The notes beneath the pieces are model-generated. The model was not told the origin of the DNA and did no database searches. It saw nothing but the letters and a program-made list of their open reading frames with translations. Below are positions 1-11,818 of a DNA stretch of 64,000 bases, one piece after another. The stretch is taken from NCBI GenBank assembly GCA_002633025.1, contig NMRB01001248.1, forward strand, positions 1 to 64,000. Direction: 5' to 3'. The first letter of the stretch is position 1. The number at the start of each line of letters is the position of its first letter. The DNA is from Notospermus geniculatus (Eukaryota; Nemertea; Pilidiophora; Heteronemertea; Lineidae). The position numbers were made by a program, and so were the translations under genes.

Positions 1-3000
1 CGACAGCCTTGATAGAGCAGCTTGGACTAGAAGGTAGAAGAACAAGTTTGGCTTTGGAGACTCTGCATGAAGGAACAGATATGGAAGCAAGGAAGGTCAG
101 TCTTGAGGTTCGTGGAACTCATGGTAGAAAGGGGAAGCGGAAGGTCGTTAGTCTACCCAGAGTGTATGCTAGTGACACGTTTCCGTCCTTTGGCAGCTGT
201 GTAGAGAATATTGACGTCCACCATAAGTGGGAGCATCTGAAAGATTTGGTAATGCCCGGGAAGTCTGACTTACAGGTAACTTTGCTGATTGGTCAAGATA
301 CGCCACAGGCTTTAATCCCGCTTGAAGTCGGGAGTGGAGGTGATGGAGAGCCATACGCAACGCGGACAGCACTAGGTTGGGCACTCAACGGACCGATAGG
401 GGATGTTAGCAGTGAAGGCAAGGCATTAGCTGGTAGCAATTTTGTTGGTGTGAGTCTGGAACAGCAGGTTCAACGGTTTTGGGAATTGGATACTGGATTG
501 CTGGTGGCTGACGGAAATGCACACTCCCTGAATGATAAGAAGGTTTTGGATTACTGGAAAAGCACAGTCAAATTGGTTGAAGGACATTACGAGCTGGGAA
601 TCCCCTTCAAGACCGAGCAGTTTGAGTTGCCCAATAATCGAGAGTTAGCAGAGCAGAGACTATGTGGTCTTAGAAGAAAGTTACTCAAAGACTCAAGTTT
701 ACATGAGAAGTATTCAGCAGCGGTTGCGGAGGTACTCGAGAAAGGACACGCAGAGAGAGTCCCCGATTCAGACATTGATGCAGCATCTGGACGAGTGTGG
801 TACCTGCCCCATCACAATGTCGTGAATGTACATAAACCAGAGAAATTTCGCATGGTTTTCGATTGTGCTGCTGAGTACAAAGGGACATCGTTGAACAAGA
901 ATGTCTTGCAAGGCCCTGATTTGACCAATGATTGCTGGGTGTGTTGTTGAGGTTTAGAAAGAACAAAGTGGCAGTACTTGGAGATATTCAACAGATGTTT
1001 AATCAGGTGAAGGTTGTTCCAGAGCACCGAGACGTACTAAGATTTCTATGGTGGCCAGGAGGTGACTTGAGTCGCAGTCCGGAGGTGTACAGAATGACCG
1101 TCCATCTGTTTGGAGGAGTGTGGTCACCAAGTGCAGCTAGTTTTGCTCTGAAAAGGACGGCTGAGGATCAACGGGAGAACTATGATGAAGAAGTCATTGC
1201 AACAGTCGAAAGAGATTTTTACGTGGACGACTGTACGAAGTCTCTCAATACGACAGATGCTGCTGTGAACCTGATACATGATGTGACTGATCTATTAGAG
1301 GAAGGTGGGTTTGAGATCAACCGATGGATGTCAAATGATCGCCATGTACTTGAGAGTATACCTGTAGAAGCGAGAGCCAAGTCTGTCCAGAGTTTGGACT
1401 TAGAGCATTCTGTACTGCCAGCCGAGAAGGCATTAGGACTAGTTTGGGATCCAGAAACGGATACTTTGATGATCAAGATAGGCCTGAAGAATGAGAGTTC
1501 CAGTCGTAGAGGTCTTCTGAGCACAGCTAGTTCAGTGTACGATCCGTTCGGGCTTGTGGCGCCGGTAATTCTGAGAGCGAAGATGTTGCTTCAAGAAGAG
1601 TGTCGTCTCGGCAAAGCCTGGGACGATCCGATTGAGCCAGAGAATTTGAAGTTATGGCAGAAATGGATGGCGGAGTTACCAGTCTTGGAGGACTTTAGGA
1701 TAGAGCGGAGCCTGACACCAGACGAATTTGGTGATGTCACAGAGAGGGGTCTTCATCACTTCTGTGATGCGTCACAGAAAGCATATGGAACTGTTTCATA
1801 TCTCCGACAAGTCAACTCAGAGGGCAGAATTCATGTATCGTTTGTGCTTGGCAAATCCAGACTAGCCCCGATAAAGGCGTTGACAATACCCAGACTAGAG
1901 CTTAGTGGAGCAGTGATGGCGGTTCGAGCTGATGTTCTGTTGAAAAGGGAGCTGGAGTTACCGCTGGTGGAGTCGACGTTTTGGACCGATTCGATGGTGG
2001 TTTTACAATATATCAAGAACAAGGACAAACGGTTCCAGACGTTTGTTGCCAATAGGGTGTCGGTCATCCAAGAGGGATCTAAACCGCAGCAGTGGCATCA
2101 TGTGCCAACCAAGTTAAACCCTGCGGATGACGTGTCGCGTGGTCTTACCAGTCGAGAGTTGATGGAGCAAGCGCGTTGGAGACAGGGGCCGGAATTTCTG
2201 TCCAAGTTGGCGTCTGAATGGCCGGAATTGCCCGTGGTGTCTGAGGTGTTGGAGAACGATGCGGAAGTTCGGCGAAATGTCAAGGTCAAGAAAGCTGCAA
2301 CATCGTGCAATGTAAGCGAGATTGTGAAGATAGAGTCCACCGAGTCGTGTGCTGTCGTTGTTGAGAATGACCGAAGGAAAGATCGTGCCCCAGAGACAGG
2401 CTTAGATAGATTACTGGACCATTACTCCAGCTGGTACAGGCTTAAGAAGGGAGTTGCATGGCTCTTACGCTTCAAGCAGTGGTTGAGAAATAAGAAGTCA
2501 GCAGAAGGTCTCAAAGGAGATTTGAAAGTAGAGGAGATGAAGAAAGCTGAGATAGCTGTGATTACGTATGTTCAAGAAAGGTACTTTGGCGAAGAAATTG
2601 CAGTCTTGAAGAGTGGAGACAAGATTTCCAAGAAGAGTCAGATTTATGGGTTAGAGCCTCAGATTGATGCTGAAGGAGTGCTGCGTATTGGAGGTAGGCT
2701 GAAGTCGGCGCCGCTACCTATGGAGAGTAGACATCAAGCAATACTTCCGAGAGATCATCACGTCTCAAGATTGATTGTGGAACAGGTACACAGATTCGAA
2801 GCACTTCATTGTGGTAGAAACTACGTCGTGTCATTGGTCAGAAGGCAGTATTGGGTCCCAAGGATCAGGCCATTGGTGAATGCTGTGATACGGGAGTGTG
2901 TCATATGCAAGAGGTTGAAAGGATTACCCAAGGCTCAACGCATGGCTTGTCTACCTGTAGAGAGGCTAACGCCAGATATGCCACCGTTTTCCTTCGTTGG

Positions 3001-3100
3001 AATCGATTGTTTCGGGCCGTACGCAGTAAAGAGGGGCCGGAGTAAGGAAAGGAGATATGGATGTCTTTTCACGTGCTTTACGTCAAGGGCAGTTCATATA
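1..3100 (+). pseudogene. BEL/Pao pol, protease tail to integrase start
   Basis: The reading frame is open from the window edge, so the apparent start at 9 is only the first possible codon. Residues around 90-125 (IGQDTPQALIPLE, then PYATRTALGWALNGP) match the end of the Pao aspartic protease region. Reverse transcriptase begins near 800 (KFRMVFDCAA) and has the YVDD catalytic box near 1220. It is followed by the SVYDPFGLVAPV peptidase-A17 signature near 1530. RNase H is near 1755-2130 (FCDAS, LELSGA, WTDSMV, NPADDVSRG). The H2C2 integrase finger is near 2750-2930 and the first integrase aspartate (VGIDCFGP) near 2998. The frame changes at about 930, consistent with loss of one base. The frame is cut at 3100 by the inserted transposon. 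Confidence 0.85.
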
Positions 3101-3174
3101 GAGGTTTCCCACTGACGTCATCAAGTGACGTCATCAATGTTTATGCCGCCATATTGGCCGTCAAGACGCAGCAG
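3101..3174 (+). promoter_or_regulatory. Left TIR with CRE and YY1-like motifs, probable promoter
   Basis: Two palindromic CRE/ATF sites (TGACGTCA) are followed by GCCGCCATATTGG, which fits the YY1 consensus. The same arrangement occurs, inverted, at the right end. The SWIM-YqaJ-PHD start codon lies 50 bp inside. Use as a promoter is inferred from position and motifs. Confidence 0.5.
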
Positions 3175-3223
3175 CGTCTTCCACTGCACAGCATGGCCGT
3201 ACGGCTGTGCGTGTGGTGTAAAA

Positions 3224-6200
3224 ATGTCCAATTTAGCCAGTCAAATTACATTCGGGGCCCTTTCTGATACTGTCAATAGTTTAGATGAGAAACATAGGAG
3301 TAGATACATTACTAAACTGGCGTTGATCAAAAACTGTGATCCGTATTTGCTGCCGAAATCAATGTTCCAAAATGCTTTGACTGCCCCGCTGTTGCCGTCC
3401 ATAACGTATCCTGACATTTACAATTTCCTTATCAATTCAAGTTCAGCTTTCTCCCACGCAGCATTGAAAAGTTATAAAAGTTTAGATGCGTACAAGTACC
3501 GGTACTTTGTAGCTGGGTTTGTGAAAGAAACCTTGGTGTACAAGAATGTTGCCGATGTGTTCATAATTATCGGAAAGGTAAGTGGCCTAATCATGGGGAG
3601 TGAGCAGACCATTGTCATTCATGATCATGCATTGTTGGTGCACATGCTACCTGCATGCAGTGCTGTAGGTCCATTCCATGGCTTGCATGCATATGCACGT
3701 ACGTAGTCGTAGGGGCCTGTGACCTGATGACTGTTGCATTCCATCATACAATGTCCATTTCATGATCAAGGCCTGCATGAGGCCTACATACCTAGGGCAG
3801 GCCCTATGATGTGGTGGGCTAAGTGTAGGCCTAGGCCACGCGGCACGCCAAGCCAAATGACGAAGTGTTGCACATAGGGCCTAGTCATATATAGGCCGCC
3901 CTATCATCATGGTCCGGATCGTGTGTTAATGGGCCTGGATGGTTGGAGGGGAGCCAACAACAGAGAGAGTCAGTGATGATATTTGATAGGCCTTGGCCTA
4001 TGTAGGCCCTAGGCCTATGCCTATTGATTTTATTCCCTTATTACATGTATGATGTAGTCCATTACCATGAATCATCATTGTCTGTTACTTTAATCTTGGA
4101 GGAATTATACTGATACCTATATACTGAGGAATTATACAGTATAATTCCTCCAAGCTTTAAGGGTTTCTTGGCAGGTCTTGTTATTTTGTGTTCATTTTAA
4201 TTTTCTTGGCTAATTGAATATTTTCGTTTCAGGTTGTTCATTCTCAAAAACTTGGGGAGAAACCACTGACACCTTGGGTCGCTACTAGACGAGAGGGAGA
4301 TGTCATCTGTGCACATTGCAACTGCATGGCTGGACTTGGAGAATCATGTTCCCATGTTGCTGCACTTATGTTTGCAGTTGAAACAGTTGTTCGTATTAAT
4401 GCAGGAACAACATGCACATCTGTCCCTTGTGGCTGGTTGGCACCGTCATCGTCACAAAGTGTTCCATACCTCGAAACACATGAAATTGACTTCACTAATC
4501 CAGGGACAAAAATGAGGCGTCTTTTTCACAAGGAACCGATTCAAACCATTCAATCACGCCGGAAATCTAATGAATGGAAGCCTAATTATGAGGAATTTTA
4601 TGAACGTCTGTCAGCTGCTGGGTCCAGATCTGTTGTTCTGTCTGTGTTGCCGACCTACGCAAATGAGTTCATTCCTAAATCTACTACACTTCCCCTGCCA
4701 GAACCAATGAGCAAGTTATATGATCCAGAAAATCAGCTACTATCAAAGGACGAGTTGACGGCAAAGTGTAGTGATGTTTTTGATGCCATGAAAATAACTG
4801 TTGAACAGGTGATTATTTTATACTTTCTATCGGTGAGGTATGAAGCCATAAAGAACATGATAAACAATGATAACTTGCATTCAACATCCTAGTTGGCAGT
4901 TTGATACATTGAAGATATAACATACATCTAGCCATGATGTGGATGGAGTTCAACTCAATCACCCTAATTGTTGTATTCTTCTGTTTTTTTTCAGATAAAT
5001 GCTGTTGAAAAGGAAACCCGAGGTCAAGCAAAATCAGCAACATGGTTCTGTTACCGATCTGGAAGGGTGACAGCCAGCCTCTTTAAAGCTGCATCAAGGA
5101 CCAGCCTTGAAAAGCCTTCTATGTCCCTGATTCAGAAAATATGCTACACTGCTGCAGCGAACAGGTTTTCCACAAAAGCGACAAGGTACAATAATGCTAC
5201 AATGAAATCTATATTAATGCTGGAAGGATTGTAAAGTTCCAGCCTGAAGAAGACCCCGGTTGGGGTTGAAAATTCGCAAACATTCTGGAAATTGACTTCT
5301 TATTTATCATTATCAATGCTGGAAGGGGCTTGATAAAGTCATACTTCACGGCTTTGTTTCACCTCTAAATTTCGCAGATCTGAGATGTTGTAATATCCTG
5401 ATGTGACGAATAGCTGAATTTCCAAAAAATACTTTGTCGTTGTAGGGTGATCATGGTGATAATAAGGGTTTTGTTATCATCATCACTGTGCAACTCTATT
5501 TGTAGTTGGGGAAAGTCCTTCAGGGAATTCCCTTTTTTGTTGATGATACTTTGTGAGCACCATTTCCACCAACCTCTCAGGTCGTCAGGACACTTGCTGC
5601 ATGACCTGGGGTTAGTTGAATGTTATGGGGATGCATGCTACCTTACCTCTCCTCATGTTTTCATGTTCTTTTTCTCTTTCAGGTGGGGCTGTGAGCATGA
5701 AGCCCGAGTTAGAGAAGATTACACAGCGTACTTCTCAAGTAAGCATGAAAACCTTCAAGTCACAGAGTGTGGGATGTTCATCCATGAAGATTATCCATTC
5801 ATCGGAGCTTCACCTGATGGGCTGGTTAGTTGTTCATGCTGTGGTCTTGGACTTCTCGAAATCAAGTGCCCGTATTGCCACAGAGAGTCTACAATTGACG
5901 TTGCCACTGAAGATAAGAATTTCTGTCTTGAAACTGTTGATGGACAGACAAAGTTAAAGGAAACACATTCATACTTCTTTCAAGTTCAGTGTCAACTTGC
6001 CACAACTGAACGGTTGTACTGTGACTTCTGTGTGTGGTCCGGTAAGGAGTTATTCATCCAGCGTATTGTGCCAAATGAGGCTTTCTTCTTAGAAGTCCTC
6101 ACCCAGGTCTCTTCATTCTATAAATCTTGCATCCTACCTGAACTGCTAGGAAAATACTACTCTAGTCAAAAAGACTTTGCCTCCAGAAATGGTGTTGGTT

Positions 6201-6391
6201 CATCTGGTGCTGAAGAAAATACTGTATGTCTTTGCAACACTAATGATGGTAACAAAACACTCATGAATTGTGCTGGAGAAAACTGTGCTGTGCAAGTATT
6301 CCACATGGAATGTATGGGTCTCAAAAACAAGAGGAAAGGTTGGATGTGCTCTGCTTGTCGTGTTCTGGCTAAGAGAAAGAAAGAAACTTAA
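3224..6391 (+). CDS. SWIM zinc finger - YqaJ nuclease - PHD finger protein of the DNA transposon
   Basis: Four exons (3224-3577, 4233-4808, 4995-5185, 5683-6391) join across GT-AG introns in phases 0, 0 and 2 to give 609 residues. Exon 2 holds a SWIM finger (CNCMAGLGESCSH, CxCx7CxH). Exons 3 and 4 hold a YqaJ/lambda-exonuclease-type domain: RSGRVTAS at its start, then WGCEHEARVREDY, GASPDGL and the EIKCP active-site segment. The C-terminus is a C4HC3 PHD finger (VCLCN ... CSAC) followed by a basic tail. YqaJ proteins are nucleases or recombinases, so a role in processing transposon ends or replication intermediates is possible but unproven. The start at 3224 is chosen because it precedes conserved-looking sequence and lies just inside the TIR. 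Intron 3 carries a hammerhead-like insertion. Confidence 0.8.
4095..4154. repeat. Short palindrome in intron 1
   Basis: CTTGGAGGAATTATACT and its complement flank a 26-bp centre. A matching half occurs near 29126, so this is a small dispersed foldback. Confidence 0.6.
5228..5314 (+). mobile_element. Hammerhead-like mini-element, monomer
   Basis: The 87-bp insertion in an intron is flanked by the 12-bp direct repeat AATGCTGGAAGG (5216-5227 and 5315-5326). It contains CTGAAGA, a GACCCC/GGGGTT hairpin, GAAA, and a short AAT/ATT helix followed by C. TTCCA upstream can pair with TGGAA downstream. These parts are in type I hammerhead ribozyme order. An extra A sits between the core and helix II, so activity is uncertain. 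Penelope-like elements are known to carry hammerheads. Confidence 0.6.
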
Positions 6392-6759
6392 CTGACCCCT
6401 GTCTGATACTAGCTCATGCCATGTATGCCTAATGATAAGTGACACAGGGTGAGTTCACATTTTGGTTGTGTGTTACATGTCAAGAAATCTGTTAGCAATT
6501 TCTCAGCTAATCTGTTAGCAATTTCGCAGCTACTGTTACATCCAGTTGACACAGAACATGATCAACAGGGTTAAAATTCAGGTCACGACCACTGCATTAT
6601 TGTGCCAGCTTCTGAAAAAATGCACAGACTCCTTAACATGTAACACACTACCAAATGTGAACTCATCCACTGTATTTTCAATGTGTACTGTAATGGGAGG
6701 CTAGTTCAATCTGCTGTGCCATATTTCAGTCTGTGATGATTTTCTAGGTGTAGTTTCTA

Positions 6760-6888
6760 AGGGCCATATTCATAAAAGGTGTTTAAGACTTACACGCGTG
6801 TAACTTGACTAAACGCACGCACTTCCACCATGCGTTTGACGAAGTTACACGCATCTACATCTTAAACAACCTTTATGAATATGGCCCC
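6760..6888. mobile_element. Foldback MITE, GGGCCATATTCATAAA family
   Basis: The left end GGGCCATATTCATAAAAGG is answered by CCTTTATGAATATGGCCC at the right, and the interior also pairs (TTACACGCG / CGCGTTTGAC-type arms). The whole unit could fold into one hairpin. Related termini occur at 8493, 9059, 28999 and 61909. Confidence 0.8.
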
Positions 6889-7098
6889 AAGTGTGTGACA
6901 TGTTTGAGAGTCAGCCTTACACATGTATGTGTATGATGTACTTCATGGGACAGTTTGCCAAACCCTTTCCTATACATTCAACTGGTCAATCTGCTTCGAA
7001 TTCAACCTAGTCTGTGATGATGTCTTATATATTCAATTTTACTCTGTTTACAAATGTTTGATGATAATCATCAACCTGTGTAAAGCTTACAACAGATA

Positions 7099-7240
7099 GG
7101 TGCGTTTCGTGCTCCTGAGCAGCATCGGTAGGAGTGTTTTTAAAGTAAACTGACCCGGCTGAATGATGAGTCGAGCAGCATTGGGTTAGTCAACTTTAAA
7201 AACACCCTATCGTTGCCGCACTGGAGAACGAAACGCATCC
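7099..7240. mobile_element. Foldback MITE
   Basis: GTGCGTTTCGTGCTCC near the left end pairs with GGAGAACGAAACGCAT near the right. A second internal pair is GTGTTTTTAAAGT / ACTTTAAAAACAC. No coding content. Confidence 0.75.
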
Positions 7241-9058
7241 TTGAGATGTGGTAAGTCCATTCCATCCATACATCAGGCCAATATTGGGTAACCTTGTCTC
7301 AATGACTGTAGTGAGAGACTTTCCTGCCATTAGAGGCTACAATTTCATTCATGAAATTACTTCATGTTTGTTGTATGATGTATGATGATCTGTGATATTT
7401 TATGCTGAATTGAGAACTGTGATTGTGTAAGGACTTTCTTACTGCCATGTTGTGATATACATGTACGTCTACAACTGATACACTCAGTATTATTGATTTG
7501 AATTTATTGGATTGATGCTTTGGAATGGAGATGTGAAGAATTTTCATCAGCTGTCAGGATCACTGCCAGTTTGTGATGTTTCAATATTGAATTTAGATAT
7601 CATTATTTTGTTGATTTAATTTGTAAGTACTTCACATTTAATAACCCCGAAATTAGAAAGACCATGGTCTTATCTATTTTTATAATACTAATAAAACTAT
7701 TTGGCATTTAATCAGTGGCAGTTTGATTTGCTTTTGTTTCTTTTTGGTCTGCATATGATACCGGTACTTAAAATCCAAGTAAGTTGAGAACTTCAGAAAC
7801 CTTTAACATGCTCAAGTGCAAAAGATGATACCTGGATTCCCAGTGGACAGGACGAGGAGCACTCCAGACTATCCAACGTATCCTCTGCAGCCACGAGAGT
7901 AAAGTTTGGGCCTCCAACTAGCAGAGTCAAAGGATTCCCGCAGGCAGCATGGATGGGACACTCTTTGCCTCGCTCCACCCAGGTGTATAAGTACCTGACT
8001 GGTATTAGATGGGGCTAATGTGGATGCTATTAGCTCGAACACCATAACCTAAACATGGGTATTGGCCCAGTATTTCATATGGTGAAATGCGTTTCATCAT
8101 GTTGGTGATCACCTCCAACATGATGGATGTATTCACCATATGTTCGAAAAATCAGTCAAAGGTTGACTCTCTGTATGGCGAGTTGGATTATAATGTTCTT
8201 TGCCACGGCCAGAGGTGCACCCTGACAGAGCGCCTCTCAGAAAAATTTCGAAATCAGAGGCTGTTGAAGAACTGATTTCCTGGCATTCTGAGTGCCTGTC
8301 GGGAAGTAGGCCTACAGTACAGAGTCGGCCTTGATTTGGACTTTTGCAAAAAAATGCAATTAAAATAAATAATAAATGAAATGATTTACATGTACATTAT
8401 GATTCAACTTTATTCACCTCGCAGTGAAAATTTTACATACATAATAGTATTAAAATTGTTCCTCGAATGTATTTAATACCAGGAATAAACCTGGGGGCCA
8501 TATTCATAAAGAGTGTCGTGTTTAAAACTTAGACGCATGTGACTTAGCATGTTTAGGGCCGATTTTATAAACGATTGCTAAGATAACCATCGGGTTTCAT
8601 CACCCCATAGTTGACAAACTATTTGCTAACCGAAATAAATTTTTCGATTTTATGAATCGTTGATAGCCAAACATTCTAAAAGTAAAAATGTTTACTTTGA
8701 TTAATTAGCGGTTTTCAGAACAGCCGATGGTTAAAGGGACTCTAGAGGGAACCGGCTATTAGGCTACTATGAGTACCATCTACCTTCAACCAGCCGGCGC
8801 CACTGGTCAAGAGGTCCAGGACGAGCGTTAAAAATAGATACACCTCATGGAAAAGCTCCACGGTCTGGCGGAACAAACTACTATTATGCAATTAGATTTA
8901 GAATAAGATTTAGCATAATTATCCTATTACATGTACCTCAGAATACTCAGACGTTTATTGTACGCAGTGGTTTGCACAGTTGGCATGGTTGGGGTGGGAC
9001 TTGAGCCAAAGGAAAGCTGAAGTTGACTTTTCTCAGTAACGAATATGAAATTCTGAGT

Positions 9059-9407
9059 GGGCCATATTCATAAAAGGCTGCTAAAATAGTTGGTATCTGG
9101 GGGATGGTTGGCTTCTAACTCACTAGTTGCCTTCTTGTTAGTTGACATCTAATTTTCTATTCATAAAACGGCACTAGGAACCCTGCTACATGTAACTATG
9201 CCAACTAGAAAAAATAGTTGTGAACTAGAATGTGGGGAGACGACCAAACCACAAAAACCATGTCAGTTTCAATGGGCTGAGCGTTTACTTTGGGGACACT
9301 AAAGGTCATAGGTTCTGTAGGGGATGATGTTTTATGCATTGTAGCCAACTACAGGCCAATTTAGTTGTCAATACATGTAGGCTTAGAAGCGTTTTATGAA
9401 TATGGCC
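9059..9407. mobile_element. Innermost MITE of the nest
   Basis: The termini are GGCCATATTCATAAAA and TTTTATGAATATGGCC, the same terminal family as the outermost element. The interior has inverted stretches around AGTTGGCTTCTAACT. Confidence 0.7.
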
Positions 9408-9500
9408 ATGAGTGCCAAATAGATTATACAGGAATGTAGTCAGGGGTTTGAGGAGAAATGGACTAATTGGAAATATAAAAAGCTTGGTCAGATTTGTGCA

Positions 9501-9929
9501 TTAGAAGATGTGTAGCGCCCGTCGAATCAGAAAGCACTGCACTGTACACTTCATTAACCGAGTTCTCGGGGAAAACTTGACGATAAAGCTTTGTTTTTTC
9601 ATGGACTTTTTGTTTTCTTGAGGGGCTGAATTTGGGACATCGGTTTCGGAGGGGTGTTCATTGGCGGGAATTTGAGCAACACCATAGAACGGCATCGTTT
9701 GCACCGAACCATGCCCAGTCCATGCAGACCGAACATCGCGCAAATTTCGTGGTTTATTCAACATCACACAATGCTCAGTATACATGGTAGACATGAACCC
9801 TCTATGTTCAGACACACATAAAAAACACCACAACGGTCGTATTACATCAACCTTGCCATTCAACCATGCAATGACAAGGTTTAATTGGTTCACGTAGTGA
9901 CCATTATTTTCATACCGGTTTTGCCCCAT
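9501..9929 (-). CDS. Unrecognised 142-codon open frame in the TTAA element
   Basis: The frame has no recognisable domain. It encodes a mixed-composition peptide with several cysteines (RPLWCFLCVSEHRGF). It lies wholly inside the TTAA-flanked element. It could be a remnant of captured or transposase coding sequence, or chance. No splice partners were identified. Confidence 0.2.
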   Translation of the reverse strand: MGQNRYENNGHYVNQLNLVIAWLNGKVDVIRPLWCFLCVSEHRGFMSTMYTEHCVMLNKPRNLRDVRSAWTGHGSVQTMPFYGVAQIPANEHPSETDVPNSAPQENKKSMKKQSFIVKFSPRTRLMKCTVQCFLIRRALHIF

Positions 9930-10171
9930 TCACCCTTCGATCGCGCGGTNTAAACTATTATTGCGACCTGCCACCTATGATTGAGATACTGAACTGACGA
10001 ATATCCGTGGTATCCGTGAGTTCCCTCTAGAGTCCCTTTAAACCGAGGTTTATCTTAGCTATCGTTTATAAAATCGGCCCTTAGTGAAGTTACACGTGTA
10101 CTAGTTAACACACTTATGAATACTAGTATTAAAGCCCTTAGTATACACATCTTCATTTACACCAAACATCA

Positions 10172-10415
10172 AAAGAAAGAGAAAGCACAAAATTGACACA
10201 CTAAAAATAAGCAGGAAGTCAATTTACAGAATGTTATCAAATTTTCGACCCCAACCGGGGTCTTCTTCAGGCTGGCACTTTCAAGTCGAGCTACCAGAAG
10301 TGTAAGTAGGCTTACTTACACTTCTGGTAGCTCGACTTGAAAGTGCCAGCCTGAAGAAGACCCTGGTTGGGGTCGAAAATGGTAAGATTCTGGAAATTGA
10401 CTTCCTGTTTATCAT
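10172..10415. mobile_element. Hammerhead-like element, inverted dimer
   Basis: The element is flanked by the 13-bp direct repeat ACACCAAACATCA (10159-10171 and 10416-10428). Two hammerhead-like units face opposite ways around a centre near 10310, forming an almost perfect palindrome with arms of about 95 bp. Each unit has CTGAAGA, a GACCC(C/T)GGTTGGGGTC hairpin and GAAA, then ATTC/TGGAA. Confidence 0.65.
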
Positions 10416-10600
10416 ACACCAAACATCAGGGTTTGAATGGATCATTGAGCAATGATGATCACCCCTTGGACATGTTGGACAGAATGAAGCTGCAATTTTC
10501 ATGAGACAAACATCAAAGTTTACATCTACACCTGCCCTAGAATGTTTCAAGTATAAGACATGTACAATGTACAATGTACATGTAGATGTAGGATCAATGG

Positions 10601-11279
10601 CTCTAGGAAAATTCGTCCCTGGAATATTCGTCCCCGAGGAAAATTAGTCCCCATGGAGAATATGTCCATGTGGAAACCAAAGGAAATGCAAACAATAATG
10701 TCTTCATTGAATTCAATACAAAACTGACAGAATATCACAGTGGAGGACTTTCCTCTAAAAAATCACACTTACTCAGTATCTTTTAAAATTTTTGAAAGAT
10801 CATTGCAGAAAGGTGATCATCATGATCACTGACCTGAATTGAAGACCTTCATGTAACACGTTGGAGATGCAAAAAACATCTACTAAGTTTTTAAAGTTTT
10901 CAAATGATCACTATCATTTCGGGCTGCAGGGATTTGCCCTAGGTCTGAGTATCTAGCAGAAACTCATCAAGAAATTTCTGAGGTTCATTATTATTCACCA
11001 ACATGACCAAGAACACATGTAAATTCAGCATCTCAGCTTCAACTTCAAGTCAAGGGTTGAATTTCCCAGGAATAATCCATATGGGGACCAATTTTCCCCG
11101 GGAACGAATTTTCCTTGGGGACGAATTTTCCCCAGGGACGAATTTTCCGGGGACGAGTTTTCTGGGGACGAATTTTCCTCAGGGACGAATTTTCCGGGGA
11201 CGAATTCTCCTCAGGGACGAATTTTCCAGGGACGAATTTTCCGGGGACGAATTATCCAGGGACGAATTTTCCTGTAACC
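10601..11279. mobile_element. Foldback element with repeated GGGACGAATTTTCC subterminal units
   Basis: The element is flanked by the 11-bp direct repeat AGGATCAATGG (10590-10600 and 11280-11290). The left terminus GGAAAATTCGTCCCTGG is inverted at the right (CCAGGGACGAATTTTCC). The left has three inverted units, and the right has about ten direct units of 14-19 bp at 11086-11273. The long duplication recalls MULE or Foldback elements. The open frames across the array are products of the repeat. Confidence 0.7.
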
Positions 11280-11686
11280 AGGATCAATGGTTCCAAGTTC
11301 ATCTACCATGAAGGTCCTCAGCTGTTGGTTTAATGAATACACGGTGAACTGACATGACTGAAGTAGTATACTTCAGCCTCTTACTGACGGGCAAGTCCAC
11401 GGTCTCGGACGTGACATTCTTTCACTTATGCTGTTTCTGCAAACTTTGAAACAAAAAGATGTAATACCCTGCATCATGTCGGCGCCTATCCTTGTATGCC
11501 CCTGGTATGAATTAAGTTCATTGTGTTTCATAATTAGCAAGCAATGCACTAATAATTATAAATCACAACGAACTTGTTCATACAAGGACACGCGCCTGAC
11601 GTGATGCAGGGTACTTCATGGCCCTTTGGTGCCATGAGTTTCAGAGACCGTACTGAATGTAAACAAGTCGCCAGTTTAACAGACAG

Positions 11687-11706
11687 ACACACACACACAC
11701 ACACAC
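11687..11706. repeat. (AC)n microsatellite
   Basis: Ten AC units in a row. Confidence 0.9.
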
Positions 11707-11818
11707 AGACGGACATTTTGAGCCATTTAGTCATATGAATAGCTCCGCTGACCTTTGGTCAGCTGAGCTAAAAATACCACGAATTTGACCATGGACTTGC
11801 CCGTGACATGACTGACAC

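Larger units (their letters stand above)
6392..8492. other. Non-coding interior of the DNA transposon
   Basis: No gene is supported. The stretch holds the 3' untranslated region of the YqaJ gene, with a possible AATAAA at 7690, and the two foldback MITEs listed separately. The short open frames here lack recognisable domains. Confidence 0.6.
8735..10037. mobile_element. TTAA-flanked TIR element, third level of nest
   Basis: TTAA (8731-8734) and TTAA (10038-10041) flank perfect inverted repeats AGGGACTCTAGAGGGAA / TTCCCTCTAGAGTCCCT. TTAA duplications are typical of piggyBac and Kolobok. No transposase is visible, so it is non-autonomous. It contains one unexplained 142-codon frame and a further foldback element. 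Confidence 0.8.
8556..10080. mobile_element. TIR element with TTA target duplication, second level of nest
   Basis: GGGCCGATTTTATAAACGAT at the left and ATCGTTTATAAAATCGGCCC at the right are perfect inverted repeats. They are flanked by TTA on both sides (8553-8555 and 10081-10083), a Harbinger-like 3-bp duplication. It contains the TTAA-flanked element. Confidence 0.8.
8493..10130. mobile_element. Outermost MITE of a four-level nest
   Basis: The left end GGGGGCCATATTCATAAAG and the interior resemble the 6760 element. The right part (GAAGTTACACGTGT ... CTTATGAATA) resumes after the inner elements. The right terminus is decayed, so the end is approximate. Confidence 0.6.

Noticed and set aside
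11003-11333. Overlapping frames reading GTNFP repeats
   Set aside because: They are products of the GGGACGAATTTTCC subterminal repeats of a foldback element.
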